Shown: piece by piece, positions 1 to 8,953 of the stretch | Numbering within the stretch: position 1 is the first letter of the stretch | Layout of the letters: each line of letters opens with the position of its first letter | Assembly: GCF_009674775.1 (NCBI RefSeq) | Contig: NZ_WKKE01000015.1 | Location: forward strand, 62,001 to 126,000 | Direction of reading: 5' to 3' | DNA from: Flavobacterium sp. LC2016-23 | Lineage (GTDB): Bacteria; Bacteroidota; Bacteroidia; Flavobacteriales; Flavobacteriaceae | Length of the DNA: 64,000 nucleotides | Program-made: the position numbers and the translations under genes | The notes under the pieces: model-generated | What the model was told of the DNA's origin: nothing | The model's input: only the letters and a program-made list of their open reading frames with translations | Databases searched by the model: none

Positions 1-1116
1 TCCTACGTTAGCCTGGTTTATGGACTGCTTGAAGTATTTACTACTACCCATATTCACAGAAGCAGAAAACGTTGAATTTGGATTTGATTTGGTGTCTTTG
101 GAGTGGGACCACTGAATGTTGTAAATGTTTTGTTTCGAGTAGTCAGGATAGCCTCTTTCACTATTAATTAAATTCTCAAAACGTACATTGATGTTCCCCC
201 TGTATTTGTATCTGGTAGCATAGGCCGATTCAAAACGCATGGCATAACTACCGTTGGTATAATAATCTCCTAAAACGGTTAAATCATAATTATCGCTTAA
301 AGCAAAATAATACCCCATATTCTGGAGTGAAAATCCACGGGTATTGGAATCATTATAACTGGGTATTATAATTCCGGAAACGCTCTTTTCCTGACTCATC
401 GGGAAATACGCAAAAGGTAAGGCTATAGGAGTAGGAACATCAGCAATAACCATATTGGTTAAACCTGTTATTACTTTTTTTCCCGGAATAAACTTTACTT
501 TATTGGTCTGAAAATAATATTCAGGATTGTCAATATCTTTAGAAGTAGTGAAACGAGCTCCTTTTAAAAAGTAAACGGAGTCATTTTCCTTTTTGGTAAC
601 CGCGGCTTTGATCTTAAACTCGCCTTGTTCTGTTCTTGAATTGTAGATTAAAGCTTTTTTTGTCTTAAAATTAAAACGGATAGAATCGGGCTGCACTTCA
701 CTTGCTCCCTGTTTAAAGTTCGGATATTGGGTTAAAACTCCCGCAGAATCTCTTATTCTTCCGGCATACACTTCGTCTTTATCGTAATCAAGTACGATAA
801 TACCTGATTTCAGCTCAACATCTTTATAGTAAAGCTCCGCTTCGTTATAAAGAGTGATTGTTTTCTTTTTCTGATCTATCTTCGCATAGTCTTTAGCCAC
901 ATATCTTACTTTACCGTCCAGAAATGTTTTTTTAGGCCTGACGGTATCCAGTTTTATAGTATCAGTTGCAGTTATTTTTGGTTTTTCCGCCTTATCTGTT
1001 TGTTTTACAGGAGGTCGCGGAGTTTTTTTTGTTTTTATCTCTTGTGAATATAGATTACCACATCCTAATGTTAGGAAAAATGATATTAAAACGATATTAA
1101 ATAAGTTTGTATGCAA
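1..1116 (-). CDS. lptD: LPS assembly outer-membrane protein LptD, N-terminal part (runs off the window)
   Basis: LptD inserts lipopolysaccharide into the outer leaflet of the outer membrane. The minus-strand frame is open from the window edge to about 1116 and reads as a hydrophobic signal segment followed by a Lys/Pro-rich linker. An OstA-like beta-jellyroll comes next (YYKDVELKSGIIVLDYDKDE), then the PFAYFPMSQEKSVSGIIIP segment that opens LptD barrel domains. Bacteroidota LptD proteins are usually over 800 residues, so more than half is missing here. No ATG fits; a TTG at 1116-1114 gives a plausible signal peptide, but an upstream start cannot be excluded. A promoter-like box lies at 1165-1172. 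The gene is divergent from the amidase. Confidence 0.85.
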   Translation of the reverse strand, partial: MHTNLFNIVLISFFLTLGCGNLYSQEIKTKKTPRPPVKQTDKAEKPKITATDTIKLDTVRPKKTFLDGKVRYVAKDYAKIDQKKKTITLYNEAELYYKDVELKSGIIVLDYDKDEVYAGRIRDSAGVLTQYPNFKQGASEVQPDSIRFNFKTKKALIYNSRTEQGEFKIKAAVTKKENDSVYFLKGARFTTSKDIDNPEYYFQTNKVKFIPGKKVITGLTNMVIADVPTPIALPFAYFPMSQEKSVSGIIIPSYNDSNTRGFSLQNMGYYFALSDNYDLTVLGDYYTNGSYAMRFESAYATRYKYRGNINVRFENLINSERGYPDYSKQNIYNIQWSHSKDTKSNPNSTFSASVNMGSSKYFKQSINQANVG

Positions 1117-1164
1117 AGGTTTAAATGCTATTTTTGTAAAAGTATGGCTTGTTTTTTGACACGT

Positions 1165-1191
1165 CAAACTTACATATAATTTTTTGTCAAA
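1165..1191 (-). promoter_or_regulatory. Putative promoter of lptD
   Basis: On the minus strand TAAGTTTG (1172-1165) matches the Bacteroidota -7 consensus TAnnTTTG. A TTTG lies upstream at 1191-1188 with a 15-nt spacer, slightly shorter than the usual 17-23. The predicted start of transcription near 1158 leaves about 40 nt before the proposed TTG start. Confidence 0.45.
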
Positions 1192-1248
1192 AATAATCAA
1201 TTATAAAAATTATAGCAGTTGCCTTTATTAAAATTAACTTTTAGATTT

Positions 1249-2376
1249 ATGAATATACTTAACAAAACTAGACTAATATTTAGTTTTTTTCTAATGATAA
1301 CAACTTTTTGTTCTTACAGTCAGTCAAATGTCTTTAAAGTGACACTGGATGCGGGACATGGGGATCACGATTTTGGAGCAGTTTACAGTGGCAGGATAGA
1401 AAAAAATATTGCGCTGGCGATTGTGTTAAAAATCGGGAAGATATTAGAAGCCAGCCCAAATGTTGATGTTATCTATACTCGTAAAACAGATGTTTTCATC
1501 GATCTTGTTGAAAGAGCTAACATTGCGAACAGAGCTAATTCTAATATTTTTGTTTCGATACACTGCAATGCCAACAAAAATACAGCTGCTGATGGAACAG
1601 AGACCTATGTAATGGGTTTGAGTAAAGTAGCATCCAATCTTGAGGCTGCAAAGAAAGAGAACTCGGTTATTACTTTAGAAAAAGATTATAAACGTAAATA
1701 CGAAGGTTACGATCCCAATTCGCCTGAATCAATGATCGGAATGACACTAATGCAGGAAGAATATCTGGACAACAGTATTTCGCTGGCCAGTAAAATTGAA
1801 GATAATTTTGACAGATTGGGAAAAAAACTCCGTCAGGGTGGTGTAAAACAAGCCCCTTTCATGGTACTTCATAAGGCATACATGCCAAGGGTTTTAGTAG
1901 AAACGGGATTTGTTTCCAATCCGACAGAGGGGAATGTTTTAAATTCGGAAGAAGGGCAAAATGAAATTGCTAAGGCAATTGCTGAAGCTATTATAAGTTA
2001 TAAAAGAGAATATTTTGGTTCCGGAATACCTGAAATTGCAGACCAAAGACCAGCAAAAGATACTTCAACACCTGCAAAGCAAAAAGTAGTTGAAGCTCCC
2101 GTTGCCATAAAAAATGCGCCAAAAGGGACTATCTTTAAGGTACAGCTTATCGCAAGTATCAAAAAAACACCATTGGAGCCGAAAAACTTCAAAGGACTTA
2201 AAAATGTGACTATATTATTTGAAAACAATATATATAAGTATTTCTATCAGGAAACTTCAAGTTACGAAACGGCACAAAAATATTTGCAAGAAGCTAAAAG
2301 TAAAGGGTATGGAGCTGCTTTCTTAATTGCATATAAAGACGGAGAAAAAATCAGTATTCAGGATGCAATTAAATAA
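1249..2376 (+). CDS. N-acetylmuramoyl-L-alanine amidase (Amidase_3) with C-terminal SPOR-like domain
   Basis: This is a secreted or periplasmic zinc amidase that cuts the stem peptide from muramic acid during cell separation or peptidoglycan turnover. The first ATG at 1249 gives a signal peptide (MNILNKTRLIFSFFLM...) ending near SYSQ; a TTG at 1219 is also possible but adds residues before the signal. The Amidase_3 signatures are present: LDAGHGDHDFGA (zinc His), EKNIALA (zinc Glu), SIHCNAN and LVETGFVSN. The last ~80 residues (FKVQLIAS... YETAQKYLQEAKSKGY) look like a SPOR domain, which binds denuded septal glycan. That suggests a role at the division site. It is followed after 50 nt by the MCE protein. 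Confidence 0.9.
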   Translation: MNILNKTRLIFSFFLMITTFCSYSQSNVFKVTLDAGHGDHDFGAVYSGRIEKNIALAIVLKIGKILEASPNVDVIYTRKTDVFIDLVERANIANRANSNIFVSIHCNANKNTAADGTETYVMGLSKVASNLEAAKKENSVITLEKDYKRKYEGYDPNSPESMIGMTLMQEEYLDNSISLASKIEDNFDRLGKKLRQGGVKQAPFMVLHKAYMPRVLVETGFVSNPTEGNVLNSEEGQNEIAKAIAEAIISYKREYFGSGIPEIADQRPAKDTSTPAKQKVVEAPVAIKNAPKGTIFKVQLIASIKKTPLEPKNFKGLKNVTILFENNIYKYFYQETSSYETAQKYLQEAKSKGYGAAFLIAYKDGEKISIQDAIK

Positions 2377-2426
2377 AACTCGCAAGTTCGGATATTTATA
2401 TTAATTTTGTACAAACACTTAGAATT

Positions 2427-3395
2427 TTGAAACTAACAAGAGAAATTAAAACGGCTATTTTAGTCATTGCTTCCATTTTATTATTTATTTGGGGCTATAG
2501 TTTTTTAAAAGGCAAAGACCTTTTTACGAATTACAAAACATTATACGTTGAATATGATAATGTTGAGGACTTATCGGCTTCAGCACCTGTTACCTTAAAC
2601 GGACTTATAATTGGTAAGGTAAATAAAATGACTATCAATGAGACAACAGGTAAATTATTAGTTGAACTTCAGTTAAAAACAGATTTTCCTATTTCTAAAA
2701 CCAGTCAGGCAGCTTTGTATTCCCCAAGTTTAATTGGAGGAAAACAAATTAAAATCGTACCTAATCTTGCAGATAAAGAATTAGCCGAGGATGGACAAAC
2801 GCTGACTTCTACAGTTGAGCTGGGGTTAACAGAGTCTTTAGGTGGCAAAATTGAACCTATTCAGCAAAAACTGGAAAAAATGCTCGTAAGTATTGATGTG
2901 CTGGTTTCGGGACTGAATAATGTACTGGACAAAAAAGGACAGGAAGATATCAAAAAGACTTTGGCAGAACTGAGTCAGACTATGGAACAGTTCCACAGGG
3001 CTTCAGGAACTCTTAATTCTATTTTAGATACGAACAAGGGGCAGATTAACGGAGTCGTGACCAACTTTAATAAAATGTCAAATAACTTTTCTAAAATATC
3101 AGATTCTTTAAACAAAGCTGATTTAGGAAAAACAGTTAGAAATTTAAATCAGACTTTAGCGAAATTAGATGGTATAATGAGTAACTTAAATTCAGGAAAA
3201 GGTACAGCAGGTAAATTATTAAATGATGATGCTTTGTATAATAATCTTGCTAAAACGTCAAAAGAATTGGAGTTATTACTACAGGATGTCCGTCTTTATC
3301 CAACACGTTATGTGAATGTTTCTCTTTTTGGAAAGAAAAACAAACCGTATGTGGCACCACCAGCCGAAGATGCAAATTCAAATAGTAAAAAATAA
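2427..3395 (+). CDS. MlaD/MCE family lipid-transport protein
   Basis: MCE proteins are membrane-anchored, periplasm-facing lipid-binding subunits of Mla-type phospholipid transporters. The protein has one N-terminal transmembrane helix (TAILVIASILLFIWGYSFL) followed by an MCE domain at about residues 37-115, with YVEYDNVEDLSASAPV and a GLIIGKV turn. A long helical, coiled-coil-prone tail then runs to residue ~290. The start is TTG, with no ATG nearby. A TAATTTTG box at 2402-2409 could be its own -7 element. The gene is 5 nt upstream of the Fe-S membrane protein, so the two may be co-transcribed. No Mla permease or ATPase lies beside it. Confidence 0.85.
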   Translation: MKLTREIKTAILVIASILLFIWGYSFLKGKDLFTNYKTLYVEYDNVEDLSASAPVTLNGLIIGKVNKMTINETTGKLLVELQLKTDFPISKTSQAALYSPSLIGGKQIKIVPNLADKELAEDGQTLTSTVELGLTESLGGKIEPIQQKLEKMLVSIDVLVSGLNNVLDKKGQEDIKKTLAELSQTMEQFHRASGTLNSILDTNKGQINGVVTNFNKMSNNFSKISDSLNKADLGKTVRNLNQTLAKLDGIMSNLNSGKGTAGKLLNDDALYNNLAKTSKELELLLQDVRLYPTRYVNVSLFGKKNKPYVAPPAEDANSNSKK

Positions 3396-3400
3396 TACAT

Positions 3401-4738
3401 ATGAGTTATTTAGATAATATTTTGTTCGCCATACTTTTGATAGTTGGTTTCGGTTTTTTTGCAACGAGCGTAAAAAAAATCATCCGAAACATTAACCTGG
3501 GAGTAGATGTAAATCGAAAAGATAATTCTAAAGCACGCTGGAAAAACATGGCTTTGATTGCTCTTGGGCAGTCAAAAATGGTGAGACGCCCTGTTGCCGG
3601 TATACTTCATATTTTCGTGTATGCAGGTTTTATAATTATTAATATAGAATTACTTGAAATCATCATTGATGGTTTGTTCGGAACCCATAGAATTTTCGCA
3701 CCTTATCTGGGAGTAGTATATGATGTTTTAATTGCTTCATTTGAAATTCTGGCGCTTTTAGTTTTAGTGGCGGTCATTGTTTTCTGGATCAGAAGAAACA
3801 TTATCAGGCTGAAACGCTTTATAAATTCAGATTTGAACGGATTCCCTAAAAGTGATGCGAATTACATCTTGTACTTTGAGATGGTTTTGATGACGTTGTT
3901 TTTATTGATGAATGCTTCTGACCTGCATTTACAAAATGTTCCGGGAGGATTTTCGCATTTTCATAAAGCCGGAAGTTTTCCGGTAAGTCAATTTATAGCA
4001 CCACTATTTAACGGAATGTCGAATGAACTGGTGATGTTATTATCTGAAGTATTCTGGTGGCTGCATATTACGGGTATTTTGGTTTTTATGAACTATCTGT
4101 ATTTTTCAAAACACCTTCATATTCTTTTGGCTTTCCCTAACACTTATTTTGCGAACCTGAATCCCGAAGGACAATTTGATAATTTAGAGTCCGTTACCAA
4201 AGAAGTCAAATTAATGATGGATCCTAATGCAGATCCGTTTGCAGCGGCTCCCGTGGATGAAAATGCCGCACCGGCGAAATTTGGAGCCAGTGATGTTCAG
4301 GATTTAAACTGGGTTCAGTTACTAAATGCTTATACGTGTACGGAATGTGGTCGTTGTACCTCCTCATGTCCTGCAAATCAGACGGGTAAGAAATTATCTC
4401 CGCGTAAAATTATGATGGATACAAGGGATCGTCTGCAGGAAGTAGGAAAAAATATAGATGCCAATAAAGGTGTTTTTGTTCCCGATAACAAAACATTACT
4501 AAACGATTATATCACACCGGAAGAATTATGGGCTTGTACCTCATGTAACGCCTGTGTAGAAGAATGTCCGGTAAATATTAGCCCATTATCTATTATTATG
4601 GATATGCGCCGTTATTTGGTGATGGAACAGAGTGCTGCCCCAATGTCATTAAATGCCATGATGACCAATATTGAGAATAACGGAGCGCCTTGGCAATACA
4701 ACCAACAGGACAGGCTAAACTGGAAAAATGAGAATTAA
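3401..4738 (+). CDS. Membrane-bound 4Fe-4S oxidoreductase subunit (HdrD/GlpC-like N-terminal unit)
   Basis: The N-terminal ~250 residues hold several transmembrane helices resembling a NarI-like quinone-interacting domain. The C-terminal part is a soluble bis-4Fe-4S ferredoxin domain with two classical motifs, CTECGRCTSSCP and CTSCNACVEECPV. Its partner with cysteine-rich CCG domains is encoded next (4878-5669), so together they resemble a split HdrD- or GlpC-like complex passing electrons between quinone and a soluble donor. The substrate cannot be told from the sequence. A 139-nt spacer with degenerate TTAACCGATTAA-type microrepeats separates the pair. Confidence 0.85.
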   Translation: MSYLDNILFAILLIVGFGFFATSVKKIIRNINLGVDVNRKDNSKARWKNMALIALGQSKMVRRPVAGILHIFVYAGFIIINIELLEIIIDGLFGTHRIFAPYLGVVYDVLIASFEILALLVLVAVIVFWIRRNIIRLKRFINSDLNGFPKSDANYILYFEMVLMTLFLLMNASDLHLQNVPGGFSHFHKAGSFPVSQFIAPLFNGMSNELVMLLSEVFWWLHITGILVFMNYLYFSKHLHILLAFPNTYFANLNPEGQFDNLESVTKEVKLMMDPNADPFAAAPVDENAAPAKFGASDVQDLNWVQLLNAYTCTECGRCTSSCPANQTGKKLSPRKIMMDTRDRLQEVGKNIDANKGVFVPDNKTLLNDYITPEELWACTSCNACVEECPVNISPLSIIMDMRRYLVMEQSAAPMSLNAMMTNIENNGAPWQYNQQDRLNWKNEN

Positions 4739-4877
4739 AATCTTTTAATTGGTTATTTGTTTAACCGTTTAACCGATTGCAAAAATATTTTAGGTTTTTT
4801 AGTGGGTAATCATAAAAAAAGAGTTTTTACCGATTAACCCAATTAACGATTAACCGATTAAATAAAAAAATAAGAAG

Positions 4878-5669
4878 ATGTCAGAAAGTTTAATAGTGCC
4901 AACAATGGCAGAAATGCTAGCCGAAGGAAAACAGCCGGAAGTCTTGTTTTGGGTAGGTTGTGCAGGAAGTTTTGATGATAGAGCAAAAAAAATTACAAAA
5001 GCGTTTGTGCGTATTTTAAACCGTACGAATGTTTCTTTTGCAGTGCTGGGTACAGAGGAGAGTTGTACCGGAGATCCTGCAAAACGTGCCGGAAACGAGT
5101 TCTTGTTTCAAATGCAGGCCATGATGAATATCGAGGTGCTGAATGCCTATGAAGCGAAGAAAATAGTAACGGCTTGTCCGCATTGTTTTAATACGTTAAA
5201 AAACGAATATCCTGAATTAGGAGGTCAGTATGAGGTAATTCACCATACCGAATTTCTGAAATCATTAATTGATGATGGACGACTAACTGTTGAAGGCGGA
5301 CAATTTAAAGGAAAGAAAATTACTTTTCACGATCCTTGTTATTTAGGAAGAGCCAATAAAGTATACGAAGCGCCAAGAGAATTAATTCAGAAATTAGATG
5401 TTGAATTAGTTGAAATGAAGCGTTCTAAAGCAAATGGTTTATGCTGTGGAGCAGGTGGAGCGCAAATGTTTAAAGATGCTGAACCCGGAAACAAAGAAGT
5501 CAATGTGTTACGTACGGAAGACGCTTTAGAAGTGCAGCCTGATATTATTGCTGCGGGTTGTCCGTTTTGTAATACGATGCTGACCGATGGAATTAAACAT
5601 CAGGAAAAAGAAGGTTCCGTAAAAGTAATGGACATCGCGGAATTAATCGCGAATGCACAAGATCTTTGA
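4878..5669 (+). CDS. Heterodisulfide reductase-like (Fe-S)-binding protein with two CCG domains
   Basis: This is the soluble partner of the preceding Fe-S membrane protein. It has two cysteine-rich repeats of the CCG family: one with CPHCFNTLKNEYP and HDPCYLGR, and one with LCCGAGGAQMF and CPFCNTML. In HdrB and LldE-type proteins such repeats bind a non-cubane Fe-S cluster at the active site. At 263 residues it is a normal length for a stand-alone unit. The start is the ATG after an A-rich leader. The physiological donor and acceptor are unknown; LldE/GlcF-like oxidation is one possibility, but no matching substrate gene is adjacent. Confidence 0.85.
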   Translation: MSESLIVPTMAEMLAEGKQPEVLFWVGCAGSFDDRAKKITKAFVRILNRTNVSFAVLGTEESCTGDPAKRAGNEFLFQMQAMMNIEVLNAYEAKKIVTACPHCFNTLKNEYPELGGQYEVIHHTEFLKSLIDDGRLTVEGGQFKGKKITFHDPCYLGRANKVYEAPRELIQKLDVELVEMKRSKANGLCCGAGGAQMFKDAEPGNKEVNVLRTEDALEVQPDIIAAGCPFCNTMLTDGIKHQEKEGSVKVMDIAELIANAQDL

Positions 5670-5764
5670 TCTGAGGTTCATAGTGGCAAGGGGTTTTAAC
5701 CTGAAACTTGAAACCTGAAACTTTCAGAAATCTAAAATCCAACAATCTAAAATCTAAAATTAAA

Positions 5765-6247
5765 ATGTATATCCCTTTTGAAAATTTACCTGGTGAATCC
5801 AGAATCTGGATTTATCAATCAAACAGAAAATTTTCTGATGAGGAATTTTCTGAAATAGACTCTGACCTGAAAACGTTTGTTGAAAGCTGGGCTGCACACG
5901 GAACAAGTCTGGAGGCTTCTTATGAACTGAAATACAACCGATTTATAATTCTGGCGGTAAATCAGGACGTACAGGCTGCTACAGGATGTTCTATCGATAG
6001 TTCTGTTGAATTTATTCAGGGATTAGAGAAAAAGTATAACGTTGATTTGTTAGATAAAATGAACGTTACTTTTAAACTGGGGGAACATATCGCTCACAAA
6101 CCTTTGATTGATTTTAAGAAAATGGTAAAAGATAAATCAGTATCTGAGAATACTATTGTTTTTAATAATCTGGTAAACAATATCGAAGAATACAACGAAT
6201 CCTGGGAAGTTCCCGCTGCCGATAGCTGGCACAGTCGTTTTTTCTAG
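5765..6247 (+). CDS. Conserved protein of unknown function (about 160 aa)
   Basis: The ATG at 5765 gives a 160-residue soluble protein starting MYIPFENLPGESRIWIYQSN. An upstream in-frame TTG at 5708 lies in A-rich repeat-like leader DNA and is less likely. I recognise it as a conserved Flavobacteriia protein that is often labelled 'ABC transporter ATPase', yet it shows no Walker A, signature or Walker B motif, so that label is not supported here. It may be co-transcribed with the Fe-S genes 95 nt upstream. A strong terminator follows. Confidence 0.7.
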   Translation: MYIPFENLPGESRIWIYQSNRKFSDEEFSEIDSDLKTFVESWAAHGTSLEASYELKYNRFIILAVNQDVQAATGCSIDSSVEFIQGLEKKYNVDLLDKMNVTFKLGEHIAHKPLIDFKKMVKDKSVSENTIVFNNLVNNIEEYNESWEVPAADSWHSRFF

Positions 6248-6266
6248 AAATAGTTATAAATAAATA

Positions 6267-6304
6267 AAAAAAAGCATGAAATCTAAATTTCATGCTTTTT
6301 TTTT
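6267..6304 (+). terminator. Rho-independent terminator
   Basis: An 11-bp perfect stem (6271-6281 with 6286-6296, loop CTAA) is followed by a T run to 6304. It ends the transcript carrying the Fe-S genes and the small conserved protein. An A run on the other side would also allow leftward termination. Confidence 0.85.
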
Positions 6305-6314
6305 AACGAAACTG

Positions 6315-6347
6315 AAACCTGACGGGTTTTCAAAACCTGTCAGGTTT
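6315..6347 (+). repeat. Inverted repeat in the intergenic gap
   Basis: Two 16-nt arms (6315-6330 and 6332-6347), built on AAACCTGACGGGTTTT and its near-perfect complement, flank a single base. It is a possible second terminator or a host intergenic repeat. It forms part of the 425-bp gap before bshA. Confidence 0.6.
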
Positions 6348-6370
6348 GTTTTGTGAAAAGCGAAACGTCT

Positions 6371-6460
6371 CTGTAGCCCCGATGGAAGCAACATTCTTTT
6401 ATGGCGTTTCCGATAGCTATAGGTAGCCATAAAAGATAAAGCGGACAGCGGGACAGGTGG
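6371..6460. repeat. Probable interspersed intergenic repeat element
   Basis: This stretch resembles short palindromic intergenic elements I associate with Flavobacterium genomes (GTAGCCCCGATGGAAGC at the start, GCGGACAGCGGGAC at the end). It contains an internal inverted repeat CTTTTATGGC (6396-6405) / GCCATAAAAG (6426-6435). No coding frame is apparent. The recognition comes from memory, not from a search. Confidence 0.5.
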
Positions 6461-6615
6461 CTTTTTTGAAAATAAATATTTCTGCTCCTGATACTAGTTT
6501 TAAGTTGTGAGTAATAGATTATGATTTGGTGGCTTGTCTTAAAAAAAACTATTATGATTTACTAAACGCTACATCTAATAATCTGACAAATCTATTATTC
6601 ACAAAAATCTAACAA

Positions 6616-6644
6616 TTGAAAACTCCAATTAAATGCTATTTTTG
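6616..6644 (+). promoter_or_regulatory. Putative promoter of bshA
   Basis: TTG (6616-6618), an 18-nt spacer and TATTTTTG (6637-6644) fit the Bacteroidota TTTG / TAnnTTTG pattern. The bshA ATG lies 28 nt downstream of the box. Confidence 0.65.
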
Positions 6645-6672
6645 AGTACTTTCGTAGTATTAAATTTAATAC

Positions 6673-7809
6673 ATGAAAATAGCAATAGTTTGTTATCCGA
6701 CTTTTGGCGGTAGTGGGGTAGTAGCCACTGAGTTAGGTCTTGAATTAGCCAGACGCGGACACGAAATACATTTTATCACATACAGTCAGCCTGTTAGACT
6801 GGCACTTCTGAATCCAAACGTACATTATCACGAAGTAAACGTTCCCGAATACCCTCTTTTTCATTATCAGCCTTATGAGCTGGCTTTGTCGAGCAAACTG
6901 GTTGATATGGTCAAATTATACAAGATTGAGGTCCTTCACGTACATTATGCAATTCCACATGCTTATGCGGGTTATATGGCAAAACAAATGCTGAAAAATG
7001 AAGGTATTAATCTGCCCATGATTACAACACTTCACGGAACAGATATTACTTTGGTGGGAAATCATCCTTTTTATAAACCAGCTGTAACTTTTAGTATCAA
7101 TAAATCAGATTATGTGACTTCGGTTTCGCAAAGTTTGAAAGATGATACGCTGAAACTATTCAAAATCAAGAATAAAATAAGGGTGATTCCAAATTTTATT
7201 GAATTGGATAAAATGGTCAAAGATCCCCTCGCACCTTGTCATCGTTATGTGATGGCAAAGGAAAATGAGCGCATTATCACCCATATCAGTAATTTCAGAA
7301 AGGTGAAACGTATTCCGGATATCATCAAGATTTTCTATAATATCCAGAAAGAAATCCCGGCTAAATTAATGATGGTTGGTGATGGTCCCGAAAAAGAAAA
7401 AGCAGAGATTTTATGCCAGGAATTAGGCATTTTGGATAAAGTGATTTTCTTTGGAAACAGTAATGAGATTGATAAGATCTTATGCATGACTGACTTGTTT
7501 TTGCTTCCGTCGGAAACGGAAAGTTTTGGTTTGGCGGCTTTGGAAGCAATGTCTTGCGGCGTTCCCGTGATTTCAAGTAATTCAGGCGGCTTGCCGGAAG
7601 TGAATTTTGATGGTTTTTCAGGCTACCTGAGTAATGTGGGTGATGTGGAAGAAATGGCCTCAAATGCATTGAAAATTTTAAAAGAGGATGCTGTTTTAAA
7701 TCAGTTTAAGGCTAATGCACTGGAAGTGGCGAGAAAATTCGATATCAAAAACATATTACCGAAATACGAAGCTTTGTATCAAAGGGCGATAGACGATTAT
7801 AAAAATTAA
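6673..7809 (+). CDS. bshA: N-acetyl-alpha-D-glucosaminyl L-malate synthase (bacillithiol biosynthesis)
   Basis: BshA is a GT4-family GT-B glycosyltransferase that joins UDP-GlcNAc to L-malate, the first step of bacillithiol synthesis. Diagnostic features are the N-terminal YPTFGGSGVVATELG glycine loop, VHYAIPHAYAGY, TTLHGTDITLVG, and the C-terminal donor-binding EX7E region (PSETESFGLAALEAMSCGVP). At 378 residues it is full length. It has its own promoter and is followed 23 nt later by a small lipoprotein gene. BshB and BshC are not in the window. Confidence 0.92.
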   Translation: MKIAIVCYPTFGGSGVVATELGLELARRGHEIHFITYSQPVRLALLNPNVHYHEVNVPEYPLFHYQPYELALSSKLVDMVKLYKIEVLHVHYAIPHAYAGYMAKQMLKNEGINLPMITTLHGTDITLVGNHPFYKPAVTFSINKSDYVTSVSQSLKDDTLKLFKIKNKIRVIPNFIELDKMVKDPLAPCHRYVMAKENERIITHISNFRKVKRIPDIIKIFYNIQKEIPAKLMMVGDGPEKEKAEILCQELGILDKVIFFGNSNEIDKILCMTDLFLLPSETESFGLAALEAMSCGVPVISSNSGGLPEVNFDGFSGYLSNVGDVEEMASNALKILKEDAVLNQFKANALEVARKFDIKNILPKYEALYQRAIDDYKN

Positions 7810-7832
7810 CATTCATCTTAAAATAAGCGTAA

Positions 7833-8255
7833 ATGAAAAAAGTAATTTCAGTTTTAGCCGTTTTTGTGCTGGCTTCGTGTGGTGTACAGAAAACATCCGA
7901 TTCAAAAGCGCTTTATGAGATTTTAACAGAACAGTCGGACGGTGGCGGAAATATCAGGTTCTTTGAAATTCTGACAGAGCCAAACGAAATCAAAATGTTG
8001 GAAAATGACCCGCTTCTAAAAGATAAAATGAAACAGGATGATATACACAATTCCAATTATGTTATTCTGAATATGGGTGAAAAAAGTACCGGCGGCTATT
8101 CCATAGGAATTGAAAAGGTAGAAGAAACAGATAAAAATATCATTATTACAGTAAAGGAAACTAATCCGGCTCCCGATTCAATGACCATGCAGGTAATTAC
8201 GTATCCTTACACAGTGGTTAAGATTCGCTCGAAAAAGGAAATTATTATCAAATAA
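7833..8255 (+). CDS. Lipoprotein with PrcB-like C-terminal domain
   Basis: The protein begins with a lipoprotein signal (MKKVISVLAVFVLASCG, lipid Cys 16). Its C-terminal ~60 residues carry a conserved STGGYSIGIEKVEE segment and an alternating beta pattern, like the PrcB_C domain seen in proteins paired with proteases. A protease role is not shown here; the assignment rests on the TGGY motif and the fold pattern. It lies close behind bshA and shares a bidirectional terminator with the opposing barrel gene. Confidence 0.6.
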   Translation: MKKVISVLAVFVLASCGVQKTSDSKALYEILTEQSDGGGNIRFFEILTEPNEIKMLENDPLLKDKMKQDDIHNSNYVILNMGEKSTGGYSIGIEKVEETDKNIIITVKETNPAPDSMTMQVITYPYTVVKIRSKKEIIIK

Positions 8256-8275
8256 ATTTCATCACTTAAAGAACA

Positions 8276-8313
8276 TAAAAAAACCTGTCGCTTAAAACGA
8301 CAGGTTTCTTTTT
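8276..8313. terminator. Bidirectional terminator
   Basis: The stem AAACCTGTCG / CGACAGGTTT (8281-8290 with 8298-8307) has T-rich tracts when read from either strand. It sits between the convergent lipoprotein gene and the outer-membrane barrel gene. Confidence 0.85.
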
Positions 8314-8334
8314 ACAATTATTTTTTAGTTTTAT

Positions 8335-8832
8335 TTAGAATCTGAATTTAACTCCTAAACCAACGTCAAATCCGAAATTGTCATCATCATAATACCCGGA
8401 ACCAATTTCAGGTCTTGCATCTAATGAAAGGGTGATAGGCACCTCTTTGAATCTGTATTCAATACCGACATCTCCTGCAGCAAAAACATACGTTCCGCTA
8501 TCATTATATCTGGCATTATTGAAACGGTAATCGTAATCCCAGGCAGCTACACCTCCACCGACACCAGCGTACCAGTTAAAGCCACCATCAATATTCCATA
8601 CCCATTGGTAAAGAGCAACTCCTTTAATGGCATCTACATCACGGCTGTTTCTCCATCCTAAATCAAACTCTAACCTGTTTTTTTGATTTAATCCTAATTG
8701 ATATGATACTTCACCTCCAAATCCGTTGTTGTCTCCGAAACGTATTCCTAAAGCATTTTTAGAAATTTCTTGTGATTGTGCCGTAAAAGCTAAACCTAAT
8801 AGCATAAGGGCAGATAAAATAATTTTTTTCAT
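8335..8832 (-). CDS. Small outer-membrane beta-barrel protein (porin-like family)
   Basis: The protein has 165 residues with a clear signal peptide (MKKIILSALMLLGLAFTAQSQ). Alternating amphipathic strands are rich in Gly, Asn, Asp and aromatics, and it ends with VGLGVKFRF, a terminal aromatic typical of outer-membrane barrels. About eight strands are likely. No substrate can be inferred. It appears monocistronic, with its own promoter and a shared downstream terminator. Confidence 0.75.
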   Translation of the reverse strand: MKKIILSALMLLGLAFTAQSQEISKNALGIRFGDNNGFGGEVSYQLGLNQKNRLEFDLGWRNSRDVDAIKGVALYQWVWNIDGGFNWYAGVGGGVAAWDYDYRFNNARYNDSGTYVFAAGDVGIEYRFKEVPITLSLDARPEIGSGYYDDDNFGFDVGLGVKFRF

Positions 8833-8854
8833 AAAATTGGTTATTAATTTTGTT

Positions 8855-8883
8855 CAAACTTACAATTACTGTAAAAACCAAAA
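8855..8883 (-). promoter_or_regulatory. Putative promoter of the outer-membrane barrel gene
   Basis: On the minus strand TAAGTTTG (8862-8855) is preceded by a TTTTGG element whose TTG is at 8881-8879, with a 16-nt spacer. This is close to the Bacteroidota consensus. Confidence 0.55.
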
Positions 8884-8953
8884 CGTATAAAATTATTTTA
8901 AATTGTTACATAATTCACATTAGCTACATTTCTTCCAAAAATCAGATGGATTG

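Noticed and set aside
4739..4877. TTAACCGATTAA-type microrepeats, considered as a CRISPR-like or iteron array
   Set aside because: Units are degenerate, without regular spacing or spacers; they look like A/T-rich flavobacterial intergenic microrepeats.
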